Shown: positions 1 through 9,391, counted from the stretch's first letter. The stretch: 64,000 bases of DNA from Bermanella sp044597725 (GCF_044597725.1 NZ_CP139003.1:310001-374000), one strand, 5' to 3'. Notes: a model not told the origin generated them from the letters alone. Numbers and translations are program-made.

Positions 1-690
1 GCCATGGACAAATCGGAAAAATCAGTAAGCGCTGTGGATGCCTTCAAACAAATCATACCGCCCATTGCTCTTATCGTAGCGGTGCTAGGCAGCATACTGG
101 GAGGTATTGCCACACCCACAGAGGCGGCAGGGGTTGGTGCCATTGGTGCTACCTTATTAGCGTTTTTAAACGGAAGCTTTAATCGCGCGCAATTAGTGGA
201 AACCGTGGATAGCACTTTAAAAGTCAGCAGTATGGTGTTTTTAATATTCTTCGGCGCCGCCATATTTTCGCTGGTATTTAGAGGATACGGTGGTGATGAA
301 CTCATAGAAGAGATTTTCTTAAACATGCCCGGTGGGGTATTCACCGCTACCTTGGTAGTTATGCTCGCCATATTTTTACTTGGTTTCATTCTCGACTTTA
401 TCGAAATTACCTTTGTTGTGGTGCCCATAGTTGCACCGGTTTTATTAACCATGGGCGTCGATCCTGTATGGCTAGGCATTATGATTGCGATTAACCTGCA
501 AACCAGCTTTTTAACCCCGCCATTTGGCTTTGCCTTGTTTTACCTAAGAGGCGTTGCCAAAAACACGGTCGCCAGCATGGATATCTATAAGGGGGTTTTA
601 CCCTTCATAGTTATCCAATTACTGGTGTTGCTGCTTCTGGCATTGTGGCCAAGTCTAGCCACTTGGCTGCCCGATCAACTTTACGGCTAA
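1..690 (+). CDS. TRAP transporter large permease (DctM family), C-terminal part
   Basis: Partial gene: the frame is open to the left edge of the window, so the 228 or so residues seen are the C-terminal half of a protein normally about 430 residues long. It is very hydrophobic, with about six membrane segments, and carries DctM-type signatures such as TPTEAAGVGAIGA and a conserved LTPPFGFALFY stretch near the C-terminus. TRAP large permeases form the ion-coupled channel in the inner membrane that takes substrate from a periplasmic binding protein. A TakP-like binding lipoprotein is encoded on the other strand at 2282-3382, which suggests (inference) that the two belong to one alpha-keto acid or carboxylate uptake system. 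Confidence 0.9.
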   Translation, partial: AMDKSEKSVSAVDAFKQIIPPIALIVAVLGSILGGIATPTEAAGVGAIGATLLAFLNGSFNRAQLVETVDSTLKVSSMVFLIFFGAAIFSLVFRGYGGDELIEEIFLNMPGGVFTATLVVMLAIFLLGFILDFIEITFVVVPIVAPVLLTMGVDPVWLGIMIAINLQTSFLTPPFGFALFYLRGVAKNTVASMDIYKGVLPFIVIQLLVLLLLALWPSLATWLPDQLYG

Positions 691-790
691 TGGCGATGAG
701 GAGCGCTTGGCAAAAACACACTGTTTGCTTGAGTTTAGCTAGCTTTCACTGTACAAAGCGCTCAACCAATCACTTATAAAAATAATCATT

Positions 791-1189
791 ATGAACGATT
801 TAACCGAAGACACACCGCTACCCAATGGGCGTTTAACATTACGCCTTGTGCCCACCCCAGCAGACACAAATGCCAGTGGTGATATTAGTGGTGGCTGGGT
901 TTTAAGTAAGATGGACATGGCAGCAGAAGATACCGCGCGCATGATCGCCAAAGGTCGTGTCACCATGGTGGCCACCGAAAGCACGACATTTCTTTCTCCG
1001 GTGAAAGCGGGCAAAGCAGTTTGCTGTTACACCAAGGTTGTGGAAATTGGGCGCAGTTCTATTCGCATTCAGGTTGAAGTGTGGAGCCAGAATAGCTTTT
1101 ATGATGAACTCACTAAAGTGAGTGAATCAACGTTTGTTTATGTTGCCATGGATGAGAATGGCCGTATTCGACAAGTACCAGATGAATAA
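791..1189 (+). CDS. Acyl-CoA thioesterase, YciA-like hotdog protein
   Basis: A 132-residue single hotdog-domain protein. The order of motifs matches YciA: LRLVPTPADTNASGDISGGW near residues 17-36, the segment FLSPVKAGKAVCCY in the middle, and IQVEVW afterwards. Family members hydrolyse acyl-CoA thioesters in the cytoplasm as hexamers. The Asp of the PADTN motif, typical of the active site, is present. It lies alone between the TRAP permease and azlC, with 100 bases upstream that hold a 9-base inverted repeat but no clear promoter. Substrate range cannot be judged from the sequence. Confidence 0.88.
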   Translation: MNDLTEDTPLPNGRLTLRLVPTPADTNASGDISGGWVLSKMDMAAEDTARMIAKGRVTMVATESTTFLSPVKAGKAVCCYTKVVEIGRSSIRIQVEVWSQNSFYDELTKVSESTFVYVAMDENGRIRQVPDE

Positions 1190-1264
1190 CCCATTTAACC
1201 ACGAGACCCACCTCGAAGTTTTCTGTCTATGACGCCTGTTTCTGTCAGATAGAAAGGAGCACAC

Positions 1265-1975
1265 TTGACCTCCAGTTATTCCAATCAGCAACAACTCAGC
1301 ACGCAACTAGTATGGGCGGGCTTTATGCAGCTCGTGCCCATATCTATGTTCGTTATCGCCTTTGGTGCTGCCTTTGGTTTAGCGGCCACACAAGCGAACT
1401 TAAGTGAAGCATCCATTTTGGCCATGAGTGCCACTGTTTTTGCCGGCGCCTCACAATTTGCTGCCATCGAACTATGGGGCAACCAAGTACCGCTATTCAC
1501 TTTAATGATTACTGTTTTTGCCATTAATGCCCGTCACTTGGTTATGGGTGCAGCCCTGCATCCTTGGTTAAATGAACTGCCCTCAGTAAAGCGCTATGGC
1601 GTCATGGCGGTGGTATCCGATGCAAACTGGGCCATGTCGATGCAGGCCTTCCGGCTTGGAAAACCCGGCTTAGGTATATTACTCGGTGGCGGTCTGGCAC
1701 TTTGGTCATTTTGGATCTTGGGCACCTGGCTGGGTATTTATTTTGGCAGTGCCATTCAAAACCCCATGAGCTTAGGCATCGATATGGTGATGGGCTGTTT
1801 TTTGTTGAGCATGGTCATTGGTGGTGAAAAAAACTGGCGTATTTTTATTATCTGGACAGTTGCCGCTTGTGCATCGCTGCTTGCTTATTGGTACCTTCCC
1901 GAAAACAGCCATGTGATTGTAGGTGCATTAGCAGGCGGTATTGTGGGCACGCTGGGAAACAACAATGAACATTGA
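1265..1975 (+). CDS. azlC: AzlC family branched-chain amino acid exporter, large subunit
   Basis: A 236-residue integral membrane protein with about seven hydrophobic segments. The early motif AFGAAFGLAATQA and the FAGASQFAA / NARHLVMGAAL signatures are those of AzlC/YgaZ. AzlC and AzlD together export branched-chain amino acids such as valine. The start is a TTG, chosen because AAAGGAG lies just upstream at ideal distance and no ATG fits. The 3' end overlaps azlD by 11 bases, which implies translational coupling. Confidence 0.9.
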   Translation: MTSSYSNQQQLSTQLVWAGFMQLVPISMFVIAFGAAFGLAATQANLSEASILAMSATVFAGASQFAAIELWGNQVPLFTLMITVFAINARHLVMGAALHPWLNELPSVKRYGVMAVVSDANWAMSMQAFRLGKPGLGILLGGGLALWSFWILGTWLGIYFGSAIQNPMSLGIDMVMGCFLLSMVIGGEKNWRIFIIWTVAACASLLAYWYLPENSHVIVGALAGGIVGTLGNNNEH

Positions 1976-2279
1976 AACAGCAGGAATCGGCACCCTCATT
2001 CTTATTTTTGCCATGGCAATGGTCACCTTAGCAACCCGCTGGGGTGGGGTGTTCGTCATGTCATATTTACCGATAAACGGTCGTATTCGACAGTTTATTG
2101 AAGCCATGTCTAGCTCGGTATTAATAGCACTTATCGCACCCATGGCGGTAAACGGTGATCATGGTGCAAGGCTCGCATTACTCACCACCGCCATTACGAT
2201 GCTGATTGTGAAAAAGCCTTTGCCTGCAATTGCTGCAGGCATCATTGCAGCGGCTTTATTCCGACAACTATACCAATAA
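1965..2279 (+). CDS. azlD: AzlD family branched-chain amino acid exporter, small subunit
   Basis: A 104-residue membrane protein with about three or four hydrophobic helices and the AzlD pattern, in which TRWGGVFV is followed by IEAMSSSVLIALIAP. It partners AzlC in export. The ATG at 1965 lies inside the last codons of azlC. The frame extends a few codons further upstream, but the ATG at 1965 begins directly before the first hydrophobic helix and is the natural start. It converges with the TRAP binding protein gene, with only 2 bases between the stops. Confidence 0.88.
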   Translation: MNIETAGIGTLILIFAMAMVTLATRWGGVFVMSYLPINGRIRQFIEAMSSSVLIALIAPMAVNGDHGARLALLTTAITMLIVKKPLPAIAAGIIAAALFRQLYQ

Positions 2280-2281
2280 AA

Positions 2282-3382
2282 CTAAGGTGCATTACGCGCA
2301 TTCAAATACGCTTGCTCAGTAATCGTATGGTACTTCTGAACATTATCCCTAAAGGCCTTAAACGATTCATAGGCTTTTTTCGCTAACGGATCTTTAGCAG
2401 CCACTTCTTGCAGCACTTCATCCGAAAGCACTTTTAGTTCTTCTAATACTTCATCTGGATAGGCACGCAGTTCAACATCATGAACGTTAATCAATTCTTG
2501 CAAAGCTTGATTATTGCGCGCCGTGTATTCATCCAACATATCTTGGTTAGTAGCTCGGCTGGCAATACGCACAATAGCCTGCAGATCTTTGGGTAACGAT
2601 TCATAGGCTTGTTTATTTACCATAAACTCAAGCATGGAACCTGGCTCATGCCAACCTGGATAATAATAGTACTTAGCCACTTTATGCAGACCAAAGGCTA
2701 AATCGTTGTACGGGCCTACCCACTCAGTGGCATCAATAGCGCCTGTTTGCAATGCAGTAAATACTTCGGCCCCGGGTAAAGTAACCGGTGTGCCACCAGC
2801 TCTATCTAAAACTTCACCACCCAAACCCGGAATGCGCATTTTTAAACCTTTTAAATCACCCAGGCTATTAATTTCTTTATTAAACCAGCCACCCATTTGT
2901 ACACCAGTATTGCCACCGGCTAATGGAATCAAATTAAACGGTGCATAAACTTCTTGCCAAATTTCCATACCACCGCCGTGATGAATCCAACCATGCATCT
3001 CTTGTGCGGTTAAACCAAATGGCACACTGGTAAAAAATTGCGCCGCAGGACTTTTACCTTTCCAGTAATAAGCCCCACTATGACCCATCTCGGCCGTACC
3101 ACGACTTACCGCATCAAATACTTCAAGAGCAGGCACCAATTGCCCCGCACCGTATACTTTAATTTTTAAACGACCCGCCGACATATCGTTTACACGCTGA
3201 GCAAATTGCTCAGGCCCTGTACCTAAACCAGGAAAGTTTTTTGGCCAACTGGTTACCAGTTTCCATTCGTAGGTTTTTTGTGGCGAACTCGCTTGGCTTT
3301 GTTGATTTGCTTGCTCGGCATTATTGCCACAAGCAACCAGCGCAAGAGCCATTGCACTGATTAAGAGATTTTTTATTTTCAT
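2282..3382 (-). CDS. TRAP transporter substrate-binding lipoprotein, TakP-like (DctP family)
   Basis: A 366-residue periplasmic solute-binding protein. The N-terminus is a lipoprotein signal with lipobox LVAC, so the mature protein is probably anchored by Cys. The body matches the alpha-keto acid binding TakP branch of DctP proteins: KLVTSWPKNFPGLGTGPE, IPGLGGEVLDRAGG, and GAIDATEWVGPYNDLAFG, which contains the Trp region lining the ligand site. A second in-frame ATG exists four codons upstream, but GGAG sits 7 bases before the ATG at 3382, so this start is preferred. Its permease partner is probably the one at the left edge of the window (inference). Confidence 0.9.
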   Translation of the reverse strand: MKIKNLLISAMALALVACGNNAEQANQQSQASSPQKTYEWKLVTSWPKNFPGLGTGPEQFAQRVNDMSAGRLKIKVYGAGQLVPALEVFDAVSRGTAEMGHSGAYYWKGKSPAAQFFTSVPFGLTAQEMHGWIHHGGGMEIWQEVYAPFNLIPLAGGNTGVQMGGWFNKEINSLGDLKGLKMRIPGLGGEVLDRAGGTPVTLPGAEVFTALQTGAIDATEWVGPYNDLAFGLHKVAKYYYYPGWHEPGSMLEFMVNKQAYESLPKDLQAIVRIASRATNQDMLDEYTARNNQALQELINVHDVELRAYPDEVLEELKVLSDEVLQEVAAKDPLAKKAYESFKAFRDNVQKYHTITEQAYLNARNAP

Positions 3383-3437
3383 TGTGTTCTCCATATTTTT
3401 TATATTCAGAGAGTAAAGCCAAGCAACAAAATAATGC

Positions 3438-5639
3438 CTAAGGATCCATCGGCCTTAAATTAGCCATGGATGCAATTAGCCACTTGGTTCCATCAAAATC
3501 GAATGATACTTGCACTCGAGTTTGCGCGCCCTGACCTTCCATATCTAATACAGTGCCTTCACCAAATTTGCCGTGCCATACCCGTTGCCCCATTTTCAAT
3601 CCGGTTTCACGTTCGGCATCTTGTGCGCTAAAGCTTGTGGTAACCGGTTTGCTAATGGTGGCTTTTAATCTCACTTCTTGCATGGTATCGCCGGGGATTT
3701 CACGAATAAAACGTGATGGCGAGGCAAAGTTTTCTTGCCCATACAAACGTCTACTTTCGGCGTAAGTGATGTACAGCTTTTCCATGGCGCGAGTGATGCC
3801 TACGTAGCATAAGCGTCGCTCTTCTTCTAAGCGTTGTGGGTCATCTGCCGACATTTTATGTGGGAATAAACCTTCTTCTAAACCAGCTAAGAATACCATG
3901 GGAAATTCAAGACCTTTGGCACTGTGCAGCGTCATCATTTGTACACTGTCTTCAAACTCTTCTGCTTGTGCATCCCCGGCATCTAATGCTGCTTGATCTA
4001 AAAATGCCGCCAGTGGAGAACTGTATTCGGTAATTTCTGGTTCGCCATTTTCGTCTACGTTTTCTACATCGTCAGGATCAAAACTTTTTGCTGCCGTTAC
4101 TAGCTCTTCAAGGTTTTCAATACGAGCTTGGGCTTTTTCACCTTTTTCTTTTAGGTGATGTTCAATTAGACCACTGCTTTGAACTACATGGTCAACTTGT
4201 TCATGTAGTTCTAAGTTTTGACACGTGACTTCCATTTCGTCGATAAGCTCTTCAAACTTTTGAATAGCACCTAACGCGCGCGGTGTTAATAAGTTTTGTT
4301 TAATACTTTGTTCTAACGCTTGCCACAAAGAGGTGCCGTGTTCGCGAGCAAACTTACGTAAGGTCTCAACGGTTTTTTCGCCAATGGCTCGCGCAGGTAC
4401 ATTAATCACACGTTCTAGCGAGGCATCATCGTGTCGGTTTTGAATTAACCTTAAATACGCCATGGCATTTTTAATTTCTAGACGCTCATAGAAACGTTGA
4501 CCGCCATAAATGCGGTACGGTATGCCCGCGCGAATAAACGCTTCTTCAAGTACACGAGATTGTGCATTGGAACGATATAAAACCGCAGAATGCTGATAGG
4601 CGCGACCGTGTTGAGTATGATGCTCTTGTACTTGGTCGCAAATAAAACGCGCTTCATCTTGTTCGTTAAAAGCAGCATAAAGTGCAATGGGTTCGCCCGC
4701 TTCACCATCCGTCCATAAGTTTTTACCTAAGCGGGATGGGTTATTATCGATAACCGCATTGGCAGCTTTTAGAATATTACCGGTGGAGCGATAGTTTTGT
4801 TCCAGTTTAATTTCTTGTGCGCCCTCAAAATCCTGCGTGAACTGCTGAATATTTTCAATACGCGCTCCACGCCAACCGTAAATACTTTGGTCGTCATCAC
4901 CAACCGCCATAACAGGTACGGCTGAACCGGCAAGCACACGTAGCCATGCGTACTGAATGGTATTGGTATCTTGAAACTCGTCTACAAGAATGTGACGGAA
5001 TCTTTGTTGGTACTGCCCAAGCAAAGAAGGATTATTAAGCCATAACTCATGTGCTCTTAACAATAATTCAGCAAAATCGACTAACCCAGCGCGCTGGCAC
5101 GCTTCTTCATAGGCGCCATAAATAGTAACCATGGTTTGTTCCCACTGGTCGCCATAAGGTTGAATGTGCTGCGGTCGTAAGCCTTCATCTTTTTGCCCAT
5201 TGATATACCACTGAGCTTGCTTGGGTTGATACACTTCTTCGTCAATATTTAACCCGCGTACCAAACGTTTGATCAGACGTAATTGATCATCGCTGTCCAT
5301 CACTTGGAAGTTTTCTGATAAGTTGGCTTGCTTCCAATGGGTTCGTAATAGTCGATGGGCAAGGGAGTGGAAGGTACCAATCCACAAATGCCTTGGGCTT
5401 ATGCCGGTCAGTTCTTCCACTCGATGCCGCATTTCTTTAGCGGCTTTATTGGTAAAAGTCACCGCTAAAATTGAGCCTGGGCTAATTCGCTCCATTTGCA
5501 TAAGCCATGCAATGCGATGCACCAGCACACGGGTTTTCCCCGAGCCAGCGCCAGCAAGCACAAGTTGGTGATTAAGTGGTGAGGCTACTGCGTCACGTTG
5601 GGGTGGGTTTAACCCATCTAAAAGTTCAGTCACATCCAT
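3438..5639 (-). CDS. uvrD: DNA helicase II (UvrD)
   Basis: A superfamily 1A 3'-5' helicase of 733 residues, close to the 720 of E. coli UvrD. Seen in order: Walker A AGAGSGKTRVL near residue 30, motif VDEFQDTN near 215, GDDDQSIYGWRGA, QNYRS, and TLHSAKGLEF with VGITRAMEKLY in the C-terminal half. UvrD unwinds DNA in nucleotide excision and mismatch repair. The start MDVTELLDGLNP matches the E. coli N-terminus; an upstream GTG at 5663 would add eight residues but lacks family support. The gene is divergent from the HexR-like regulator. Confidence 0.96.
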   Translation of the reverse strand: MDVTELLDGLNPPQRDAVASPLNHQLVLAGAGSGKTRVLVHRIAWLMQMERISPGSILAVTFTNKAAKEMRHRVEELTGISPRHLWIGTFHSLAHRLLRTHWKQANLSENFQVMDSDDQLRLIKRLVRGLNIDEEVYQPKQAQWYINGQKDEGLRPQHIQPYGDQWEQTMVTIYGAYEEACQRAGLVDFAELLLRAHELWLNNPSLLGQYQQRFRHILVDEFQDTNTIQYAWLRVLAGSAVPVMAVGDDDQSIYGWRGARIENIQQFTQDFEGAQEIKLEQNYRSTGNILKAANAVIDNNPSRLGKNLWTDGEAGEPIALYAAFNEQDEARFICDQVQEHHTQHGRAYQHSAVLYRSNAQSRVLEEAFIRAGIPYRIYGGQRFYERLEIKNAMAYLRLIQNRHDDASLERVINVPARAIGEKTVETLRKFAREHGTSLWQALEQSIKQNLLTPRALGAIQKFEELIDEMEVTCQNLELHEQVDHVVQSSGLIEHHLKEKGEKAQARIENLEELVTAAKSFDPDDVENVDENGEPEITEYSSPLAAFLDQAALDAGDAQAEEFEDSVQMMTLHSAKGLEFPMVFLAGLEEGLFPHKMSADDPQRLEEERRLCYVGITRAMEKLYITYAESRRLYGQENFASPSRFIREIPGDTMQEVRLKATISKPVTTSFSAQDAERETGLKMGQRVWHGKFGEGTVLDMEGQGAQTRVQVSFDFDGTKWLIASMANLRPMDP

Positions 5640-5690
5640 GGGGCGGCATTTTAGCAAAGCCACTTCCCATTTACTCGCTTATTTTTGCGC

Positions 5691-5719
5691 TTAAGCCATT
5701 GCTTGCTTTAGGCTATACT
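5691..5719 (+). promoter_or_regulatory. Possible sigma-70 promoter for the HexR-like gene
   Basis: TTAAGC and TATACT are separated by 17 bases, about 30 bases before the regulator start. The -10 is good and the -35 is weak. This is based on pattern only. Confidence 0.35.
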
Positions 5720-5748
5720 GACTTTTTTCAAATAAGACGCTAAAGCCC

Positions 5749-6621
5749 GTGCCACACCGCAACTCTCTCATGGACCGAATACAAAACGCGATACCCAATA
5801 TGCGTAAGTCTGAGGTCAAAGTCGCCCAATACGTTATGCAGAATATGGATGCGGTACTTAACATGCGTATTGTGGATTTAGCCCAAGAAGCGCAAGTTAG
5901 CGAGCCCACCATTGTTCGTTTCTGTCGCGCTATTGAGCTGAATGGTTTTCAGGCCTTTAAACTTAGATTGGCTCAGAGTCTTACCCAGCACCACAGCTTG
6001 GGTCAGTTTGCCATTGCCGAAGACGACACTAGTTCGGATATTATAAAAAAGGTTTTCGATACCAGTATCAATCAAATTTTACGGGCACGAGAACAACTGG
6101 ATGCAGAGCAAATGCGTGCAGCCACTAATGCATTAACGCGATCTCGACGAGTAGAGTTTTATGGCTTTGGTGCATCGGGTGCCGTGGCCATGGATGCCAT
6201 GCATAAGTTTTTTCGACTGGAATTTAGTGCGGTGGCCTACAGTGACCCACACATGCAAAGCATGTCGGCGGTAACGTTAGAACAAGGTGACGTAGTTATT
6301 GCCATTAGCCAAAGTGGGCGCACCAAGGATTTACTCCATGCCATGGAATTGGCTCAGCGCCAAGGGGCTCATGTCATCAGTTTAAGTCCTCCGGCAACAC
6401 CTGTGGCCCAGCTCGCCGACTTACCCATTGATGTTCATATTAATGAAGATACCGATGTATTTACCCCCATGACATCACGCATTGTGCATCTTATGGTAAT
6501 TGACTGCCTTGCCGTGGGTGTTGCCCAGCGCAAAGGGCCTGAGTTCCATGAACACCTAAGCCGAATTAAAGGTAGCATTGCCGATTTGCGGCTAAGTGAC
6601 CAGAATAAGCCTACGGACTAG
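5749..6621 (+). CDS. hexR: RpiR/HexR-family transcriptional regulator (HTH + SIS)
   Basis: A 290-residue cytoplasmic regulator. The N-terminal helix-turn-helix (about residues 8-85) carries VDLAQEAQVSEPTIVRFCRA; a SIS sugar-phosphate isomerase fold follows (about 130-260) with FYGFGASGAVAMDA, VIAISQSGRTKDLL and EDTDVFTPMTSRI. The last motifs are close to Pseudomonas HexR, which senses 2-keto-3-deoxy-6-phosphogluconate and represses Entner-Doudoroff genes. No such genes are adjacent, so the precise role is inferred. The start is GTG at 5749 with weak ribosome binding; ATG at 5770 (MDRIQN) is an equally plausible start. Confidence 0.8.
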   Translation: MPHRNSLMDRIQNAIPNMRKSEVKVAQYVMQNMDAVLNMRIVDLAQEAQVSEPTIVRFCRAIELNGFQAFKLRLAQSLTQHHSLGQFAIAEDDTSSDIIKKVFDTSINQILRAREQLDAEQMRAATNALTRSRRVEFYGFGASGAVAMDAMHKFFRLEFSAVAYSDPHMQSMSAVTLEQGDVVIAISQSGRTKDLLHAMELAQRQGAHVISLSPPATPVAQLADLPIDVHINEDTDVFTPMTSRIVHLMVIDCLAVGVAQRKGPEFHEHLSRIKGSIADLRLSDQNKPTD

Positions 6622-6731
6622 GACTTTATCCTGAGCCCCTAACAAAAACTATTTGCTTTTACCAGCGTTAATTGTTGCCAATTTGTCTAAAAATTGTCAT
6701 TCTAATGTCACCTGAAACAATAAAAATAACA

Positions 6732-6750
6732 ATTGAGCATGTCGCTCAAT
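6732..6750 (+). promoter_or_regulatory. Small hairpin in the leader of the PA3496-like gene
   Basis: ATTGAGC and GCTCAAT form a perfect 7-base stem around a 5-base loop, directly upstream of the AGGGGA ribosome-binding site at about 6757. It could shape the mRNA leader or be an operator. Function unknown. Confidence 0.4.
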
Positions 6751-6768
6751 GTAATAAGGGGACCTAAA

Positions 6769-6966
6769 ATGGATACAGCTGAAGTTTTAGAAGCAGGTAA
6801 GCAGTCAAACGAACTGGTTAATTTTGATACAAACGGCAACCTTATTGTTGCTAAGCACACCGAAGCCTCCTCAAAATTAGTCGCTAGACGCGCCATCGAA
6901 GCACACCTAGAACGCAAAAAGCTTCAGCTTGACGATTACTGGGACGATTTAGAAAAAGATATCTAA
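6769..6966 (+). CDS. Small PA3496-like protein, putative envelope integrity family
   Basis: A 65-residue charged protein with no signal peptide or membrane helix. The C-terminal part (ARRAIEAHLERKKLQLDDYW) resembles the short PA3496 family of pseudomonads, in which RRxIExxLExKRL is followed by an acidic end. Function is unknown. The start ATG at 6769 has a strong ribosome-binding site (AAGGGGA, 6 bases away). It is transcribed alone after the HexR-like gene and converges with aroE. The family assignment is by pattern and moderately sure. Confidence 0.65.
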   Translation: MDTAEVLEAGKQSNELVNFDTNGNLIVAKHTEASSKLVARRAIEAHLERKKLQLDDYWDDLEKDI

Positions 6967-7016
6967 GCGTTTAAACTGTGGCGCCACCGCTATATTAAAT
7001 AACGGTGGCCATAGGC

Positions 7017-7847
7017 CTAAGCCTGTATTTGCTTTCGCAACTGAGTAAGAACTTGCTCACTGTCTGGCTCAACACCGCGCCATAATGCAAAGCTAACGGC
7101 CGCTTGTTCAACCAGCATACCCAAACCATCAATAACGGCTTTGGCTCCATTCTCTGACGCCCAAACCAAAAATGCCGTGGGCTCTTGACCGTACATCATA
7201 TCGTACACCACCGTATTGGCACCGATACCACTTGCCGGAACAGGAGGTAAATCACCTGATAAACTGGCGCTGGTTCCGTTAATAATCACATCAAACTCAC
7301 CCGCTAGATCTTCAAAACGAGATGCCTTGATGTTGCCAAGGTCGGCAAACTGTTCAGCCAATCTTTGTGCTTTGCTGGCAGTACGATTAACAACAATTAA
7401 TTCACTTGGATTTTGTTCAAGGCATGGCTGTAAGATTCCACGCACTGCACCACCGGCACCAATCACCAATACCCGCCGTCCGCTTAAAGGCGTATTATGG
7501 TTTTGGGTTAGATCTTTTACTAAACCGGCGCCATCAGTGTTATCACCCAGTATTTGCCCGTCTTCTAAGCGCATAAGTGTATTAACTGCTTGCGCGGTTT
7601 GCGCTCGCGCCGTGAGCTGATCGGCCAATGCAAATGCTTGCTCTTTAAAAGGCACTGTAATGTTCAGACCTTGACCACTACCATTGGCTTTGAAAAAGTC
7701 TTTCACCGCAGCAGAGAATCCATCAATAGGCACTAACATGGCGCTATATACTAGCTTTTGCTGAGTTTGCTCAGCGAATTCGCTTTGAATTTGCGGGCTC
7801 TTACTATGGTTAATCGGGTTGCCCATTACGGCATAAAGGTCTGTCAT
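7017..7847 (-). CDS. aroE: Shikimate dehydrogenase
   Basis: A 276-residue NADP-dependent enzyme that reduces 3-dehydroshikimate to shikimate in aromatic amino acid synthesis. The substrate site shows NHSKSPQI near residue 12, NITVPFKEQAF with the catalytic Lys near 65, and DNTDGAGLV near 100. The nucleotide fold has VIGAGGAVRG near 126 followed by VNRT. Length equals the family norm of about 272. It is the last gene of the reverse-strand run, 3 bases after hemF, so co-transcription is very likely. Confidence 0.96.
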   Translation of the reverse strand: MTDLYAVMGNPINHSKSPQIQSEFAEQTQQKLVYSAMLVPIDGFSAAVKDFFKANGSGQGLNITVPFKEQAFALADQLTARAQTAQAVNTLMRLEDGQILGDNTDGAGLVKDLTQNHNTPLSGRRVLVIGAGGAVRGILQPCLEQNPSELIVVNRTASKAQRLAEQFADLGNIKASRFEDLAGEFDVIINGTSASLSGDLPPVPASGIGANTVVYDMMYGQEPTAFLVWASENGAKAVIDGLGMLVEQAAVSFALWRGVEPDSEQVLTQLRKQIQA

Positions 7848-7850
7848 GGT

Positions 7851-8750
7851 TTACACCCAGTCCTTCTTTATCAAAAAGTGTGTATAAAGTTTTGCTTCTT
7901 CGCTGCCTTCTTGCGGTTGCCAGTTATAGTCCCAATGCACGACTGGAGGCAGTGACATTAAGATGGATTCGGTACGCCCGCCGGTTTGCAAACCAAAAAT
8001 AGTGCCGCGATCAAATACAAGGTTAAATTCAACATAGCGCCCACGACGATAACATTGGAATTTGCGTTGTTTTTCACCGTATGGCGTATCTTTACGTTTT
8101 GCCATGATGGGGCGATAGGCCTTAATAAAGTGATCACCCACACTGCGCATAAATGCAAAACTTTGCTCAAAGTTGCCATCATTTAGATCGTCAAAAAACA
8201 AACCACCTACACCTCTGGGTTCATTACGATGCTTAAGATGAAAGTACTCGTCACACCACTCTTTATAGCGTTCATAAACGCCATCGCCAAACGGTAAACA
8301 CGCTTGTTTTGCAGTGTTGTGCCAAAATTTGACGTCGTCCTCAAAGCCGTAATACGGAGTAAGGTCAAAGCCTCCACCAAACCACCAAACCGGCTCTTCA
8401 CCTTCTTTTTCTGCTACAAAAAAACGAACATTTGCATGACTGGTGGGAACGTAAGGATTGTGGGGATGAATCACCAGACTCACACCCATGGCTTGGAAAC
8501 TACGCCCAGCAAGCTCGGGGCGATTGGCCGTGGCACTTGCCGGTAATTGCTTGCCAAAAACATGGCTAAAATTCACCCCGCCCTTTTCAATGACGTGGCC
8601 ATTTTCAATTACACGACTGCGACCACCACCGCCTTCTTCTCGTTCCCAAGACTCTTCTTTAAATTGGGCACCGCCGTCTTCTTCCGCCAATTGTTGGCAA
8701 ATGGCATCTTGTAATCCCAACAAATACTGTTTTACATCTTCAATATTCAC
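7851..8750 (-). CDS. hemF: Oxygen-dependent coproporphyrinogen III oxidase
   Basis: A 299-residue enzyme that decarboxylates coproporphyrinogen III to protoporphyrinogen IX using O2 in haem synthesis. Conserved stretches include GGGGRSRVIENG, the LVIHPHNPYVPTSHANVRFF region, WWFGGGFDLTPYY, EPRGVGGLFFDD and RRGRYVEFNLVFDRGT. Length matches E. coli HemF (299). It sits 13 bases after tsaC and 3 bases before aroE. The presence of the aerobic enzyme indicates growth with oxygen. Confidence 0.97.
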   Translation of the reverse strand: MNIEDVKQYLLGLQDAICQQLAEEDGGAQFKEESWEREEGGGGRSRVIENGHVIEKGGVNFSHVFGKQLPASATANRPELAGRSFQAMGVSLVIHPHNPYVPTSHANVRFFVAEKEGEEPVWWFGGGFDLTPYYGFEDDVKFWHNTAKQACLPFGDGVYERYKEWCDEYFHLKHRNEPRGVGGLFFDDLNDGNFEQSFAFMRSVGDHFIKAYRPIMAKRKDTPYGEKQRKFQCYRRGRYVEFNLVFDRGTIFGLQTGGRTESILMSLPPVVHWDYNWQPQEGSEEAKLYTHFLIKKDWV

Positions 8751-8763
8751 GATAATTCCTTAT

Positions 8764-9312
8764 TTAACGCAGCTGGCGACCACTGGCTAAATCAATGATA
8801 TGGCTTGGGCGCGGATACAAACCAACCGGGCCATTTAAAATAAAGTCGAGCTCATGACCTAATAAACGCTGAGCTTGTACCGCAGAACGCACCGTTGGAC
8901 GCGATGAATAATTAGCAGACGTGGAAACAATAGGACCACCAAATTGCTGACACAAACGTCTCACCATAGGATGAGGGCTCACGCGAATCGCTACGGTGGA
9001 AAATTTCCCATGTACTAATGAGTGCACACGGTTTTTATGGGGCACTAAAAAGGTATAAGGGCCCGGCCAATGGGACGCTAAGGTGGCCATATCTTGCTCC
9101 GGCGTACCTTCAAGCAAAAACGAAAATTGCTCTATACTGCCTGCCACCAAAATGAGCCCTTTATCGCGTTCACGGCGTTTTATCTGCATAACACGCTCAA
9201 GAGCCTGCGCATTAAATGGGTCGCAGCCGATTCCCCATACGGTTTCAGTAGGATAAGCAATGACGCCACCGGCGTGCATTACCTGACTTGCTTGATATGT
9301 TGGCCAGTGCAT
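8764..9312 (-). CDS. tsaC: Threonylcarbamoyl-AMP synthase TsaC (YrdC/RimN)
   Basis: A 182-residue single YrdC-domain protein. It makes threonylcarbamoyl-AMP from threonine, bicarbonate and ATP, the first step of the t6A37 modification of ANN-decoding tRNAs. GVIAYPTETVWGIGCDPFN near residue 17, KRRERDKGL near 48, and STSANYSSRPT near 140 are the nucleotide and tRNA-binding signatures. It lacks the extra domain of the longer Sua5 form. Its position between dprA and hemF is as in Pseudomonas. Confidence 0.94.
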   Translation of the reverse strand: MHWPTYQASQVMHAGGVIAYPTETVWGIGCDPFNAQALERVMQIKRRERDKGLILVAGSIEQFSFLLEGTPEQDMATLASHWPGPYTFLVPHKNRVHSLVHGKFSTVAIRVSPHPMVRRLCQQFGGPIVSTSANYSSRPTVRSAVQAQRLLGHELDFILNGPVGLYPRPSHIIDLASGRQLR

Positions 9313-9391
9313 GGATTCTTTTCAATAAGACGGAAAGCGCAAGGTACAATCACTGGCGCAGATATTCAAGACATGGCCCCGATTTAATGCC

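Noticed and set aside
701..763. Inverted repeat GAGCGCTT/AAGCGCTC after the TRAP permease gene
   Set aside because: Arms are 47 bases apart with no T-run; could be an operator or chance, so it is not listed as a feature.
6984..7008. Possible terminator between the PA3496-like gene and aroE
   Set aside because: CCACCG/CGGTGG can pair, but the loop is long and no T-run follows on either strand.
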